Origin: DOZZ01 sp963792655
GTDB lineage: Bacteria; Acidobacteriota; Terriglobia; Bryobacterales; Bryobacteraceae
DNA length: 64,000 bases
NCBI GenBank assembly: GCA_963792655.1
Contig: CAWBWU010000004.1
Span: 186,001-250,000, forward strand
Direction: 5' to 3'
Below are positions 16,562 through 25,212 of this stretch, in pieces (within the stretch, counting starts at the first letter, position 1; every line of letters begins with the position of its first letter). A program made the position numbers and the translations under genes. Below the pieces are notes generated by a model, which was not told where the DNA came from, ran no database searches, and saw only the letters and a list, made by a program, of their open reading frames with translations.

Positions 16562-18856
16562 TTATTGCGATGGTCCCCCCAAATATCCCAGGCTTCGCAT
16601 CTGTTCAATCGTTCGGGGATCCAGTGTTGTGGTGCCCGAGTGGCCAATTGCCCCACTGATCTTTTTCTGTGCCTCGAGCCATTGCCGCAACTGCGTCATC
16701 TTCTGTTCGACCTGCTCCGGATGCTGCGCGGAAATATCGTGGCGCTCCTCGCGGTCCGCTCGTCGATCGTAGAGCTCGACGCGTGGAATGCCGCTGCGTG
16801 CGGCTTTGTTGCGAAAGATGAACTTCCACTTCGAGTCAATGATCGCGAAACTGTCGGTCGCGTTCTCCGGCACCAGCCCCTCGGGCTTCACCGCGGCAAA
16901 GCGCGATGCCATCACCAGCCCGCGGCGTTGAAAGCTCTGCCCGCGCGCGAGCGGCAACAGGCTTTGACCCTCGACGATCGTCGGCGCTTTGAGGTTCAGC
17001 ACATCGAGCACGGTGGGCATTACGTCAATCAGCTGCACCGGCTCACTGACCCGTCGCGGGGTCTTGAACAACAGCGGGTTCGACATCAGCAGCATCGTAT
17101 GCGTGAGTTCCTGATAGACAGACTGTCCGTGGCCAGTCCATCCGTGATCCCAGAACTCTTCGCCATGATCGGAGAGCACGATGACGAGCGTATTCTGCAG
17201 GACACCAAGTTGTTTGAGCTTTTCCGTAAGCAGTTCGATGCTGTGATCGTTATGCAGAATTTCGCCATCATAACGGTCGATCGCCTGATGGATAAAGCGG
17301 TCAGGGTCGAGGCCAGCCTTGCGCGCAATCTCAGGACTCGCTACCGCGCCCCCGCCATACTGATGTTGGCCGTGCAGACTCGCATACGCGCGGTGGAATG
17401 CCGGTGTCTCGGCGGGATTGGCGAACCTGCTCTCAAACGACGGCGGCGGGTTGTAGGGCGCGTGCGGATCGGTGGCGTGAGCATAGAGGAAAAACGGTTC
17501 CGCGCGGTGTGCATCCAGCCACGGGAAGACCACGCGGTTCAACGCTTCCGAATCTGTATCGCGTTCTGTCTGTTGATTGTGTTCCCGCAGCACGACGGGA
17601 TATTCGAGTAGATAATCGAAGCCGCGCTCGAGCCCCGTGGCTCGACCCACAAACGGAGTCGATACGATACTGGCCGTAACATAGCCCGCCTTCCTGAGTT
17701 GCTCAGCCAGCGTCGCGGCCCCCGGCGGGATCGTGTCGGAATCGCGCATGATGCCGTGCGTGAAAGAGTAGAGCGAAGTCATCAGCGAAGCGATAGAGGC
17801 TTTGGTCCACGTCGCCTGCGCCTGGCAATCTTCGAAGACGATGCCGGACGCGCCAAGCTTTTTCAGGAACGGCGTGGTGTCGCGCGAATAGCCATATACG
17901 CTCGCGTGATCCGCGCGCAGTGTGTCGCTCGTGTAGATCAGGACGTTCCATTTCGGATGCGGCAGTGCACTGGTGATCAGCGGATGGCTCCAGAGTGCAA
18001 CGGCGCCATCGCCCGATTCTGTTTGCAACTGCACTTCGATGTCGCGGCCGCCCCACCGTGACAGATCTACGTCGCCATCTTCCCAACGATCAACATCCGC
18101 GATCTTCCGGCTGAAGACAGTTGCGCCATCCGCCAGGACGTGGAAGGTCACAGGCGCTTGTTTCGCGGTGATTCCCATTCCGAAATGCAGATGGCCATGC
18201 TGGGGAACGGCGACGCGGAACCCCAGTGTGGCGGGCGAGTGGACATACACCGTGTTGCGATATTCATCGCGCTTGCCGACATTCTCGATGCCTGCGCGCC
18301 TCTCAAACCCCGCCGCCTTCGGAATCAGTTTGATGGAGTGAATCGCGACCGCATCCGTCAGGCTGTCGGTCGGCATCACGCCCAGCACGCGGCTGCCTTT
18401 GGGAGCATCCACGTTCACATCGAAACGGTAGACATTGTACTGGCCAACAGGACCCAGCTTTTGCCGGGCTTCGAAATCACCAATCTTGATTTTCACCTCA
18501 CGCCCGCCCTGTGCGGACATCCGAACCTCCACGGCGGAATAGAGCTTCCAATCAATGGCGGGTTGCTTGGGCGCGAAGATCACCGGTGTCGCACCTCCAC
18601 CTTTTACCAGCAGGTCGCCGTTGTGCACATCCATGGTGCCGCGGATCAATTGCCAGGTGACGTCGGCTTTCGACAAAAAATTCTGCCACACGACGGGCTC
18701 AGCGGCATTTACGTTAGTGGTTTTGGAGCTGGCTTGAAGGGAAGCCGAGGAGAGTTGATCGTCCAGCCGAATCGCGCCGGACCCGTTCTGGGCACGGCCC
18801 GGGGTGATCCCCAGGGCCGCACACAAAACAATGCAAAGCAGGCAATTGAAACGCAA
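16562..18856 (-). CDS. Secreted sulfatase-fold hydrolase without a formylglycine motif
   Basis: A 764-residue protein with a signal peptide (FNCLLCIVLCAALGITPGRA), an N-terminal beta-rich region of about 275 residues, then a sulfatase domain from about residue 303. The domain has NVLIYTSDTLRADHASVYGY (Asp311 metal ligand), LSDHGEEFWDHGWTGHG and a tail ending RSLGYLGG. At the nucleophile position the sequence is QATWTKASIASLMTSL, with no C/S-x-P-x-R, so formylglycine cannot be formed; Thr351 or Ser354 may serve instead, as in phospho- or phosphoethanolamine-transferring relatives. It is therefore not a typical aryl- or carbohydrate sulfatase. It lies 18 bases downstream of the TonB receptor gene and 33 bases upstream of the NPP-like gene. 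Confidence 0.82.
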   Translation of the reverse strand: MRFNCLLCIVLCAALGITPGRAQNGSGAIRLDDQLSSASLQASSKTTNVNAAEPVVWQNFLSKADVTWQLIRGTMDVHNGDLLVKGGGATPVIFAPKQPAIDWKLYSAVEVRMSAQGGREVKIKIGDFEARQKLGPVGQYNVYRFDVNVDAPKGSRVLGVMPTDSLTDAVAIHSIKLIPKAAGFERRAGIENVGKRDEYRNTVYVHSPATLGFRVAVPQHGHLHFGMGITAKQAPVTFHVLADGATVFSRKIADVDRWEDGDVDLSRWGGRDIEVQLQTESGDGAVALWSHPLITSALPHPKWNVLIYTSDTLRADHASVYGYSRDTTPFLKKLGASGIVFEDCQAQATWTKASIASLMTSLYSFTHGIMRDSDTIPPGAATLAEQLRKAGYVTASIVSTPFVGRATGLERGFDYLLEYPVVLREHNQQTERDTDSEALNRVVFPWLDAHRAEPFFLYAHATDPHAPYNPPPSFESRFANPAETPAFHRAYASLHGQHQYGGGAVASPEIARKAGLDPDRFIHQAIDRYDGEILHNDHSIELLTEKLKQLGVLQNTLVIVLSDHGEEFWDHGWTGHGQSVYQELTHTMLLMSNPLLFKTPRRVSEPVQLIDVMPTVLDVLNLKAPTIVEGQSLLPLARGQSFQRRGLVMASRFAAVKPEGLVPENATDSFAIIDSKWKFIFRNKAARSGIPRVELYDRRADREERHDISAQHPEQVEQKMTQLRQWLEAQKKISGAIGHSGTTTLDPRTIEQMRSLGYLGGPSQ

Positions 18857-18874
18857 AACCTATGTTAGCCCGTG

Positions 18875-21800
18875 CTAAAACTCCAGGCGAGCGCCCACCT
18901 GAATGATGCGCGGGCTGTTGGGCTGCGAACTCAGATTGATCAGACCCGTTCGCCCATCGGGATTGTTGAGGTTCGGATGGTTGAACGCGTTGAAGAAATC
19001 GCCGCTCATGCGCAAGCGGACACTTTCGGTGAAGCGGAAATACTTGAAGATCGAAGCATCCTGATTCCACCCCGAGGGTCCGAGCATGAAGTTACGCGAA
19101 TTCGAACTCACGTTATCCGTGATGTTGGTTGGCACCACACTACCGTTAGCGAGCGTTTGCAATACGCGGTTGTCAAAGCCGGGGCCGATCGGATGCAGAG
19201 CGCGCCCGCTGCGGTCAATCGGCACCAGGGCCTGCAGTGCAGAAGCACTGACGTTAGTTGCTTGCGTGGGATCGAAATCGCCAGCAAACCAGAGTTTCTG
19301 ATTTTGACCGAATATGGATAGGTTGAGCCGTTGATCGCCGCTCAGGCTAGGATTGCGGGACAGATAGTCGCCGGCATTTACGCCCATCCAGAAGCCGCCT
19401 TCCCAGGTGCCGATGAAGCCGATTTGCCAGCCACCGACCAAGGCGTCGGTCAAACGTCCAGAATTGCCCATGTACTTTTTGCCTTTGCCGAAGGGCAGTT
19501 CGTAAACACCGTTCCAGGTAACCCGTTGCGCCGGCACTTGGCTCGAATTGGTATACAACAGCTTCAGCCGCTGACTGTCGCTTAGATTCGGATTGCCGAA
19601 AATTTCGCCGTTCGCCGGCACCGATCCCGATGTGCCGCCTCCCTGGTTACCCCCGCCCGTCGACGACGCGTTGATCCCGCCGGCTCCGCCGAAGCTGAAG
19701 CCGCCGCTATCGTTGGTGGTCAACGCCCGCGTGAACGCGTAGAACAACTGGAACGACAGGCCACCCGCCAGCCGGCGCTCAATTGAGGCCTGCAACGAGT
19801 TGTTGTTGGAGTAACCGTTGTGCCGCAGGACGCCGTCCGCACCGGTCAATCTCCAGTTCGGATCCAACTGTCGCTGTTGGGACAGCGAAGGCGCGATAGT
19901 ACCCACCTGCGCCTGATAGTTGTAGCGCGAAAGCGGCGCGTTCACGTCCCAGTTCTGCTGCAGGTTGCTGCCATGGTTTCCCGTATAAGCGAACTTCACA
20001 ACGACGTTGCGCATCAAGGCGCGCTCTACCGTGAAAGTCCACTCCTGCATGCGATTGTCGTTCCACTTGTGAACGTCCATCGCCAGGAAGCCCTGCGCGG
20101 CACTGCTTACGCCCCCCGCACTCACCGTCGCCGTACCGTTCGGACCGAGCATGTCACTCTGTGCCGGAACATTGGTTAGCGCGTAAGTGCCATTGGTCCC
20201 GTTCTGATCGTCCACGCTGTTCTCGTAACGAAGGTTCAGAGGAGGATTCACACGCGCTGACTGCAGCACCTGCGAAAGCGGCATGGGCCAGTAGTAAGTA
20301 CCGTAACCCGCACGCACAACCCAGTTGTCTGTTAGGCGATAGGCTGCGGAAAGGTGCGGCGCGAAGTCCGTCCAGACGTTGGGCGTAAGGGCGCTAGGGA
20401 AGCCGATCGAGTTGGCGGACACCGCCGTTAACCCGCGCGCCGCCCAAGAACTGATCACCGCTTGTGGCAGCCCAGGAATCGTGTTCAGCGTCGTATTGTC
20501 GGGCAGCACCACCTGCATCGACGTGGGGCTCAATGAACTTAAATCGATGTTCACCAGCCGATTGTATTTCTCGCGGTACGGCGTCCAGAATTCCCAGCGC
20601 AAGCCCAAGCCCACCGTCAGCTTTGGCGTCACCTTCCAGCTGTCCTCGGCGAACACGCCGAACTCTTTTTGCTTGAAGTAGAAGTAACCGCGATTGTACT
20701 GGTTTGAAAGATAACCAGGGAGACCCAGCTCCAAACTGGCAAGTCCCGAACCGGTGAACGATGCAATGCCTTGTGCGGCCGGATCGTACAGGCCGGTCCA
20801 GGCGCTATCAAAGCCGTCTGAGCCTTGGGCCTGCTGCAGTTCTACCACGTTGTTGCGTTCCAAACGCCCCTTGACGCCGAACTTCATGGTGTGGCGGCCT
20901 TTGACCAGGGTGACGTTGTCGTCGAGTTGATAGTTCGTCAGGTTCTGCGCCTTCCGGTTATCGGAGTCCCAGCTGCCGTAATAGAACATGCTGTACGCGT
21001 CGGTATACACGGTCGGCCAACCCGTTGCGCCGAACGGATTCGGCAGACCGAGCTTGGCATCCCAGTTGATGTTGTCCGAATTTGTGCCCTGTCCGTTCGC
21101 CGCGCGATGCACCGCAACCTGGAAATCATTTAATAACGTCGGCGTGAACATGTGCGTGAGGTGCACTGTAGCGTTGTAAACGTGCGAGTTCTTTGCGCCC
21201 GTGCCCGTCGCGTTGCTCACACCTAGCGGGGGGTAGCCATACTGGCCGCCTGCCTGCAGGTAAGCAAACTTCGACTGCGTATAGCGTACCGACAGGTTAT
21301 CTTTGCTCGAAAGGATCTGGTCGAAGCGGCCCGTGATCGAACTGGTATCGGTCGTCTTGGGATAGTAAGTCTGAAAGTTATTACCGAGCCAGGGGTTCGC
21401 CCCCGCGTTCGGACCCGACGGCTCCGGTGAAACGCCGCGAAAGCCCTTCACTACTTGTTGGTTCAGCAGGTTCTGCGGGATGATGTTACCCGGAAAAGGC
21501 TGGCGATTTCCTTTAGCGTCCGTGCTGTAGGGATTGTAAAGCGTAATTTTGTTGCCGCTCGAATCCACTGCATTGCTGAAGTCACCAGCCCACATCGCGT
21601 CTGTCGGGACGGCGGCCTGTGCGAAGACCTTCTCGCGCTGCCGCAGGAACTCCTGATCGAAGAAGAAGAAACTCTTATTGCGCTTGATGGGCCCGCCGAC
21701 AAAGTAGCCGAACTCATTGCGGATCAGCTTGGCCGGCGTGTTCCCGTCCTGCACAGCGCGCGCGACCAGGCCGCCGTAATTATCGCGTAGCGTCTCGAAT

Positions 21801-22540
21801 GCCCCGCCGTGAAACTGATTGGTGCCACTGCGGGTGACCAGTTCAATGGTGGAGGGACGATCGAATGCCGCGCCCGAGCCTGCCGTCTCCACGCGATATT
21901 CCTGAATGGTGTCGAGGCCCGGCTGCACGCGTGAAATGCCGCCACCGAAGCGGTCCACGTAGGACATGCCGTCGAGCAGAATCTCCGTGGAACCCACCAT
22001 CATGCCGTTGGTGCGCGGACTGCCGCCGCCCTGCGTATTCTGCCCGCCTTCGACGCCGGGCGTCAGCGTGAAGAGATTGCTAATCTGCCGGCCGTTAAGC
22101 GGGAGGTCGTGGATGATCTTGGCCGTCTTGACGTCGCTGAGTTGCGACCCTTCGGTAGCGACTTCCGCTGCTGCGGCACTGACCTCCACTTTCGACTCCA
22201 CGCTGCCGACGTTTATCTGGGCGTCGAGTGTAACGGTCTCGCCCGCTTCCACCCGAAAGTCGCCTTCCCAACGGCTGAAGCCGGGCGCATCCACAGCGAG
22301 GCGGTACGGACCCACCTGCAAACTGTTCAGCGAATAGACGCCCGAAGCGTTGGACGTTGCCTTGCGAACAGCGCCGGTTGCGGTGTTGGTCAACGTAATC
22401 GGCGCGTTGGGAATTGCTGAACGCGACGCATCCTGCACCGTGCCGGTGACGTTACCAAGCCCTGTCTGAGCAGCCAGTGGAAGGGCGGCGCACGCTACAG
22501 CCAGGAGTAGCTTTCTGATGACTGGCAAGAAACTAGGCAT
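18875..22540 (-). CDS. TonB-dependent receptor, Oar-like, with N-terminal carboxypeptidase-regulatory-like domain
   Basis: A 1221-residue outer-membrane receptor. A signal peptide (LLLAVACAALPLAAQ) is followed by a CarboxypepD_reg-like beta-sandwich (about 25-110, GNVTGTVQDASRSAIPNAP, TSNASGVYSLNSLQVGPY), a plug domain (about 120-230, containing LPLNGRQISNLFTLTPGVEG) and a long beta-barrel ending in a C-terminal Phe (VGARLEF). Architecture and length match the acidobacterial TonB receptors thought to import oligosaccharides. No SusD-type lipoprotein accompanies it. A good ribosome binding site (TGGAGGAAC) precedes the ATG, and a sigma70-like promoter is visible upstream. The downstream sulfatase-fold, NPP-like and isomerase genes are probably in its transcript. 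The reading frame is intact, unlike the second receptor in the window. Confidence 0.92.
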   Translation of the reverse strand: MPSFLPVIRKLLLAVACAALPLAAQTGLGNVTGTVQDASRSAIPNAPITLTNTATGAVRKATSNASGVYSLNSLQVGPYRLAVDAPGFSRWEGDFRVEAGETVTLDAQINVGSVESKVEVSAAAAEVATEGSQLSDVKTAKIIHDLPLNGRQISNLFTLTPGVEGGQNTQGGGSPRTNGMMVGSTEILLDGMSYVDRFGGGISRVQPGLDTIQEYRVETAGSGAAFDRPSTIELVTRSGTNQFHGGAFETLRDNYGGLVARAVQDGNTPAKLIRNEFGYFVGGPIKRNKSFFFFDQEFLRQREKVFAQAAVPTDAMWAGDFSNAVDSSGNKITLYNPYSTDAKGNRQPFPGNIIPQNLLNQQVVKGFRGVSPEPSGPNAGANPWLGNNFQTYYPKTTDTSSITGRFDQILSSKDNLSVRYTQSKFAYLQAGGQYGYPPLGVSNATGTGAKNSHVYNATVHLTHMFTPTLLNDFQVAVHRAANGQGTNSDNINWDAKLGLPNPFGATGWPTVYTDAYSMFYYGSWDSDNRKAQNLTNYQLDDNVTLVKGRHTMKFGVKGRLERNNVVELQQAQGSDGFDSAWTGLYDPAAQGIASFTGSGLASLELGLPGYLSNQYNRGYFYFKQKEFGVFAEDSWKVTPKLTVGLGLRWEFWTPYREKYNRLVNIDLSSLSPTSMQVVLPDNTTLNTIPGLPQAVISSWAARGLTAVSANSIGFPSALTPNVWTDFAPHLSAAYRLTDNWVVRAGYGTYYWPMPLSQVLQSARVNPPLNLRYENSVDDQNGTNGTYALTNVPAQSDMLGPNGTATVSAGGVSSAAQGFLAMDVHKWNDNRMQEWTFTVERALMRNVVVKFAYTGNHGSNLQQNWDVNAPLSRYNYQAQVGTIAPSLSQQRQLDPNWRLTGADGVLRHNGYSNNNSLQASIERRLAGGLSFQLFYAFTRALTTNDSGGFSFGGAGGINASSTGGGNQGGGTSGSVPANGEIFGNPNLSDSQRLKLLYTNSSQVPAQRVTWNGVYELPFGKGKKYMGNSGRLTDALVGGWQIGFIGTWEGGFWMGVNAGDYLSRNPSLSGDQRLNLSIFGQNQKLWFAGDFDPTQATNVSASALQALVPIDRSGRALHPIGPGFDNRVLQTLANGSVVPTNITDNVSSNSRNFMLGPSGWNQDASIFKYFRFTESVRLRMSGDFFNAFNHPNLNNPDGRTGLINLSSQPNSPRIIQVGARLEF

Positions 22541-22576
22541 TGTGGTCGTTCCTCCACGAAGCTTGAATTAGCGCTG

Positions 22577-22606
22577 AGGATAACAGACGCTCGAAATCGA
22601 TGTCAA
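22577..22606 (-). promoter_or_regulatory. Putative promoter of the TonB receptor gene
   Basis: On the minus strand, a perfect TTGACA (22601-22606) is followed 18 bases later by TATCCT (22577-22582), 37 bases before the ATG. It suggests that the receptor and the genes after it can be transcribed independently of the upstream glycoside hydrolase operon. Confidence 0.45.
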
Positions 22607-22656
22607 TCCAGTTACCCGACGCGGTCCACTTCTTTGTTGTGAATGACAGTTAAGGC

Positions 22657-25212
22657 TCATTTGACGGTGAAGCGGGCGGTCTGTCCCGAGCCCGTCAGAA
22701 TGTCAGTCACATGCATCGTCCACTGTCCCGGTTGATCGTTCAGCGCGATGGGCAGCCGTTTTTCGGCGCTCCCACGAGGCCCGCGCAAATTGCCGGAGTA
22801 ATACTCGATGAGTTGGCCGGCGGGGTTGCGAACTTCGACGTGGAAAATGTGCACCTTCGCGTCAGACCGGGCAGCCACCGTAATACCGAAACTGCCAGCC
22901 TCGCCGCGTACGATGGTTTCCGGCGCATGCAGCACAATAGCCGGCAGCGGCGTGCTGCTGTATGCAATCAGCCGGGGCTCGTAAGGATCCAGCGTCACCG
23001 AGACTTCCTTCACTTCCCCCAGCGCTTTGCTAGCGCGAATATCGACCGCGTTCTGTAACGCCGGGGCGATCAGTTTCAGCTTCTGCTTCTTCTCGAACCG
23101 CTGGTTTGAGCGGAACTCCGGCGGCCCCAGTTCATCCACCGATAGTTGGGGATTGCTCAGCAGACCGATGATGGTCACGCCTCCGTTGCGAAATTCGTGA
23201 ATCTCGACGCCGGTTACGCTTTTTCCGTCCGCGCCCACCACCTGATATGTCGGCCGCACACCGGCTTGCCGAAGAGCTTCGCTCATCGCTTGCCGCAATG
23301 CGGTTTCCTTGCCCACCAGCCGCTGCTGATGGTAGTTCAGCGCGTCCATGCGTACCACGCGTCCGCGTCCCACTGCTCCGTTCAGAACGGCGGCCAATCC
23401 GGACTGCGGCAGCCTACGGCAATGATCATCGTAGGTGCCGGCATCGCCATCCACCACCAGCGTGCCGCCCTGTTGCACGAAGCTGGTGATGGCATTGGCC
23501 TCCGCGCTTGAGAGTGCGCTGGAGTGCGGGAGGATCAACATCCGGTAGCCGCTGCGCAGCAGTTCGCCGCCTTCCACCTGCCCGTAGGAGACAAAGTTGT
23601 ATTGCAGTCCCTCATCCTCGATCAGCCGGCAATAGGATTCGCGCAGGCGCAGGAAGTCGCTATCCTTCCGCTCGGTCCAGGACATGCGCTCGATCCAGGC
23701 GTCCCCCTTTGGCTTCTGCACACGCATCCATTCAGAGCGCATACTGGCCTGGGAATAATGAATTGCGATGGGGCCCGCCTGCCGTTCGCTGTTGATCAAC
23801 AACGCGCCGATGCCGTCGTGCAGTTCATTCCAGTAGGGCGCGACTTCTTTCCCTCTTGGACCGATGACCGCGTCCTTGCCCACGACCTCATATTTCTCAT
23901 CCCAGATGATGTGGCCGCGAGCGCCGTGCAGCAACTCGTACCAGATGCGGTGCTTCTCCCAGGCGCCCTGCGCAAAGGCGGTGGTGACAAATGCCAACTC
24001 CGGGTTCAATGACCGGATGATCTCGATGTTGTCGCCGATGTCGTAGGGTTCCATCATCTGCAGGCTCGCTGCCAGCCGCGCATAGTCATAGCCGCCCCAG
24101 CCGGGCATCTGCGCGCCTTCAATGCCCACATAGGCGTGGGGATCCACGGAGCGGATTGCGTCGGCGCCCATTTTCAATGCGCTGGCAAAGGAGATATCCA
24201 TCCACTCCTTGTGGTCTGACCACGACGAGTAGTTATCGTCGGCGCGCTTCATCGCTTCAGGCGTGGTGTCGGGTACCACGTCATGCCATTGCTCGAACTG
24301 TGTCTCCCATTGGTGGTTCAAAGCGTTCAGCGTGCCGTAACGTTCTTTGAGCCATTCGCGCATTCCGTCGAGAGCATAGTCGGAAAAGTCAAAATCCCAG
24401 AAGCCCGCGAGTTCCGCGATACCCGATTCATCGCCCAGGTTGTAGAACAAGGGACGGTAGGGAGCATACACGTGTGCTGATCTGATTGCTCTCTCACGAA
24501 CGGTATTCAGCCATGCCGGATCCGAAAGGCTCGGCTCGCGCTTGAGGGCCTGCTTGCTCGTGCGATCGCTCTTATAGAGTTCCTTCGCTCGCAACAAATC
24601 GAAGTTGTAGGGACGATCGGCGCGGTAGCGGTGGTAAGCCGCGTAGAAATCCGTGGCGATGTTCTCCACATAAAACCGCAGGTCGCTTTGCAGCAGCGGG
24701 AAGGGCAGGGAAGCGGAGTGCTCCGGAGATTTGCCGGCATTGACGCCCAGGCTTTTCATCACGTCGAAGCTGGCTGCAGTGTTGTCCTGCCACATGATGG
24801 TCATGTAATCCCACCACGTCGAATCGCGCGGGGTTGCCAGCAGATTCGCTACGGCGTCTTCGTCACGCCTGTCGGGCTCGCCTTTGCGGTTCTTGCCCTC
24901 CAGGTGAAAATGAGCCTTGATCGTGTTCTGCGTCGCCACTGCTCGCCGCATGTCGAGTTCGAAACGAACCTCCGTTTCATCGACCAGATCGAGCTTCAGC
25001 GTACGGTGTTCGACGACGCGGCCGAGCACATCGGTCCACGATATTTGCAACTCCGCGCTCCCGGTGGCCTGCGGCGACGTTCGATAAACAGCAGTAACCG
25101 CCCCCGTGCGCTCCGCCGCGGCGGGCAAAATCAACTCGGCGGCCACGCCGCAAGGAATCATTGCCATAGCGAGGGCAGCACCCAACGGAAAGCCCAAATC
25201 AGAAGTCTTCAT
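22657..25212 (-). CDS. GH42-like (beta-galactosidase-type) secreted protein
   Basis: An 851-residue protein with a signal peptide ending near GVAA. The central (alpha/beta)8-type region resembles glycoside hydrolase family 42: YAPYRPLFYNLGDESGIAEL has an Asp-Glu at the position of the acid/base, then FDFSDYALDGMREWLKERYG and TLNALNHQWETQFEQW, a typical GH42 substrate-recruitment segment. Around 560-680 lies a glutamine-amidotransferase-like fold typical of the GH42 trimerisation domain (YRMLILPHSSALSSAEANAI, GGTLVVDGDAGTYDDHCRRL). The last 100 residues form a beta-sandwich. The likely role is release of galactose or a related sugar in the periplasm; the sequence is divergent and the substrate is uncertain. 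It overlaps the DUF5107-TPR gene by 4 bases. Confidence 0.72.
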   Translation of the reverse strand: MKTSDLGFPLGAALAMAMIPCGVAAELILPAAAERTGAVTAVYRTSPQATGSAELQISWTDVLGRVVEHRTLKLDLVDETEVRFELDMRRAVATQNTIKAHFHLEGKNRKGEPDRRDEDAVANLLATPRDSTWWDYMTIMWQDNTAASFDVMKSLGVNAGKSPEHSASLPFPLLQSDLRFYVENIATDFYAAYHRYRADRPYNFDLLRAKELYKSDRTSKQALKREPSLSDPAWLNTVRERAIRSAHVYAPYRPLFYNLGDESGIAELAGFWDFDFSDYALDGMREWLKERYGTLNALNHQWETQFEQWHDVVPDTTPEAMKRADDNYSSWSDHKEWMDISFASALKMGADAIRSVDPHAYVGIEGAQMPGWGGYDYARLAASLQMMEPYDIGDNIEIIRSLNPELAFVTTAFAQGAWEKHRIWYELLHGARGHIIWDEKYEVVGKDAVIGPRGKEVAPYWNELHDGIGALLINSERQAGPIAIHYSQASMRSEWMRVQKPKGDAWIERMSWTERKDSDFLRLRESYCRLIEDEGLQYNFVSYGQVEGGELLRSGYRMLILPHSSALSSAEANAITSFVQQGGTLVVDGDAGTYDDHCRRLPQSGLAAVLNGAVGRGRVVRMDALNYHQQRLVGKETALRQAMSEALRQAGVRPTYQVVGADGKSVTGVEIHEFRNGGVTIIGLLSNPQLSVDELGPPEFRSNQRFEKKQKLKLIAPALQNAVDIRASKALGEVKEVSVTLDPYEPRLIAYSSTPLPAIVLHAPETIVRGEAGSFGITVAARSDAKVHIFHVEVRNPAGQLIEYYSGNLRGPRGSAEKRLPIALNDQPGQWTMHVTDILTGSGQTARFTVK

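Noticed and set aside
16565..17611. Plus-strand open frame of 348 codons opposite the sulfatase-fold gene
   Set aside because: It is a high-GC shadow; all conserved motifs lie on the minus strand.
16562..18856. Classical formylglycine sulfatase
   Set aside because: No C/S-x-P-x-R at the nucleophile position and no maturase gene in the window.
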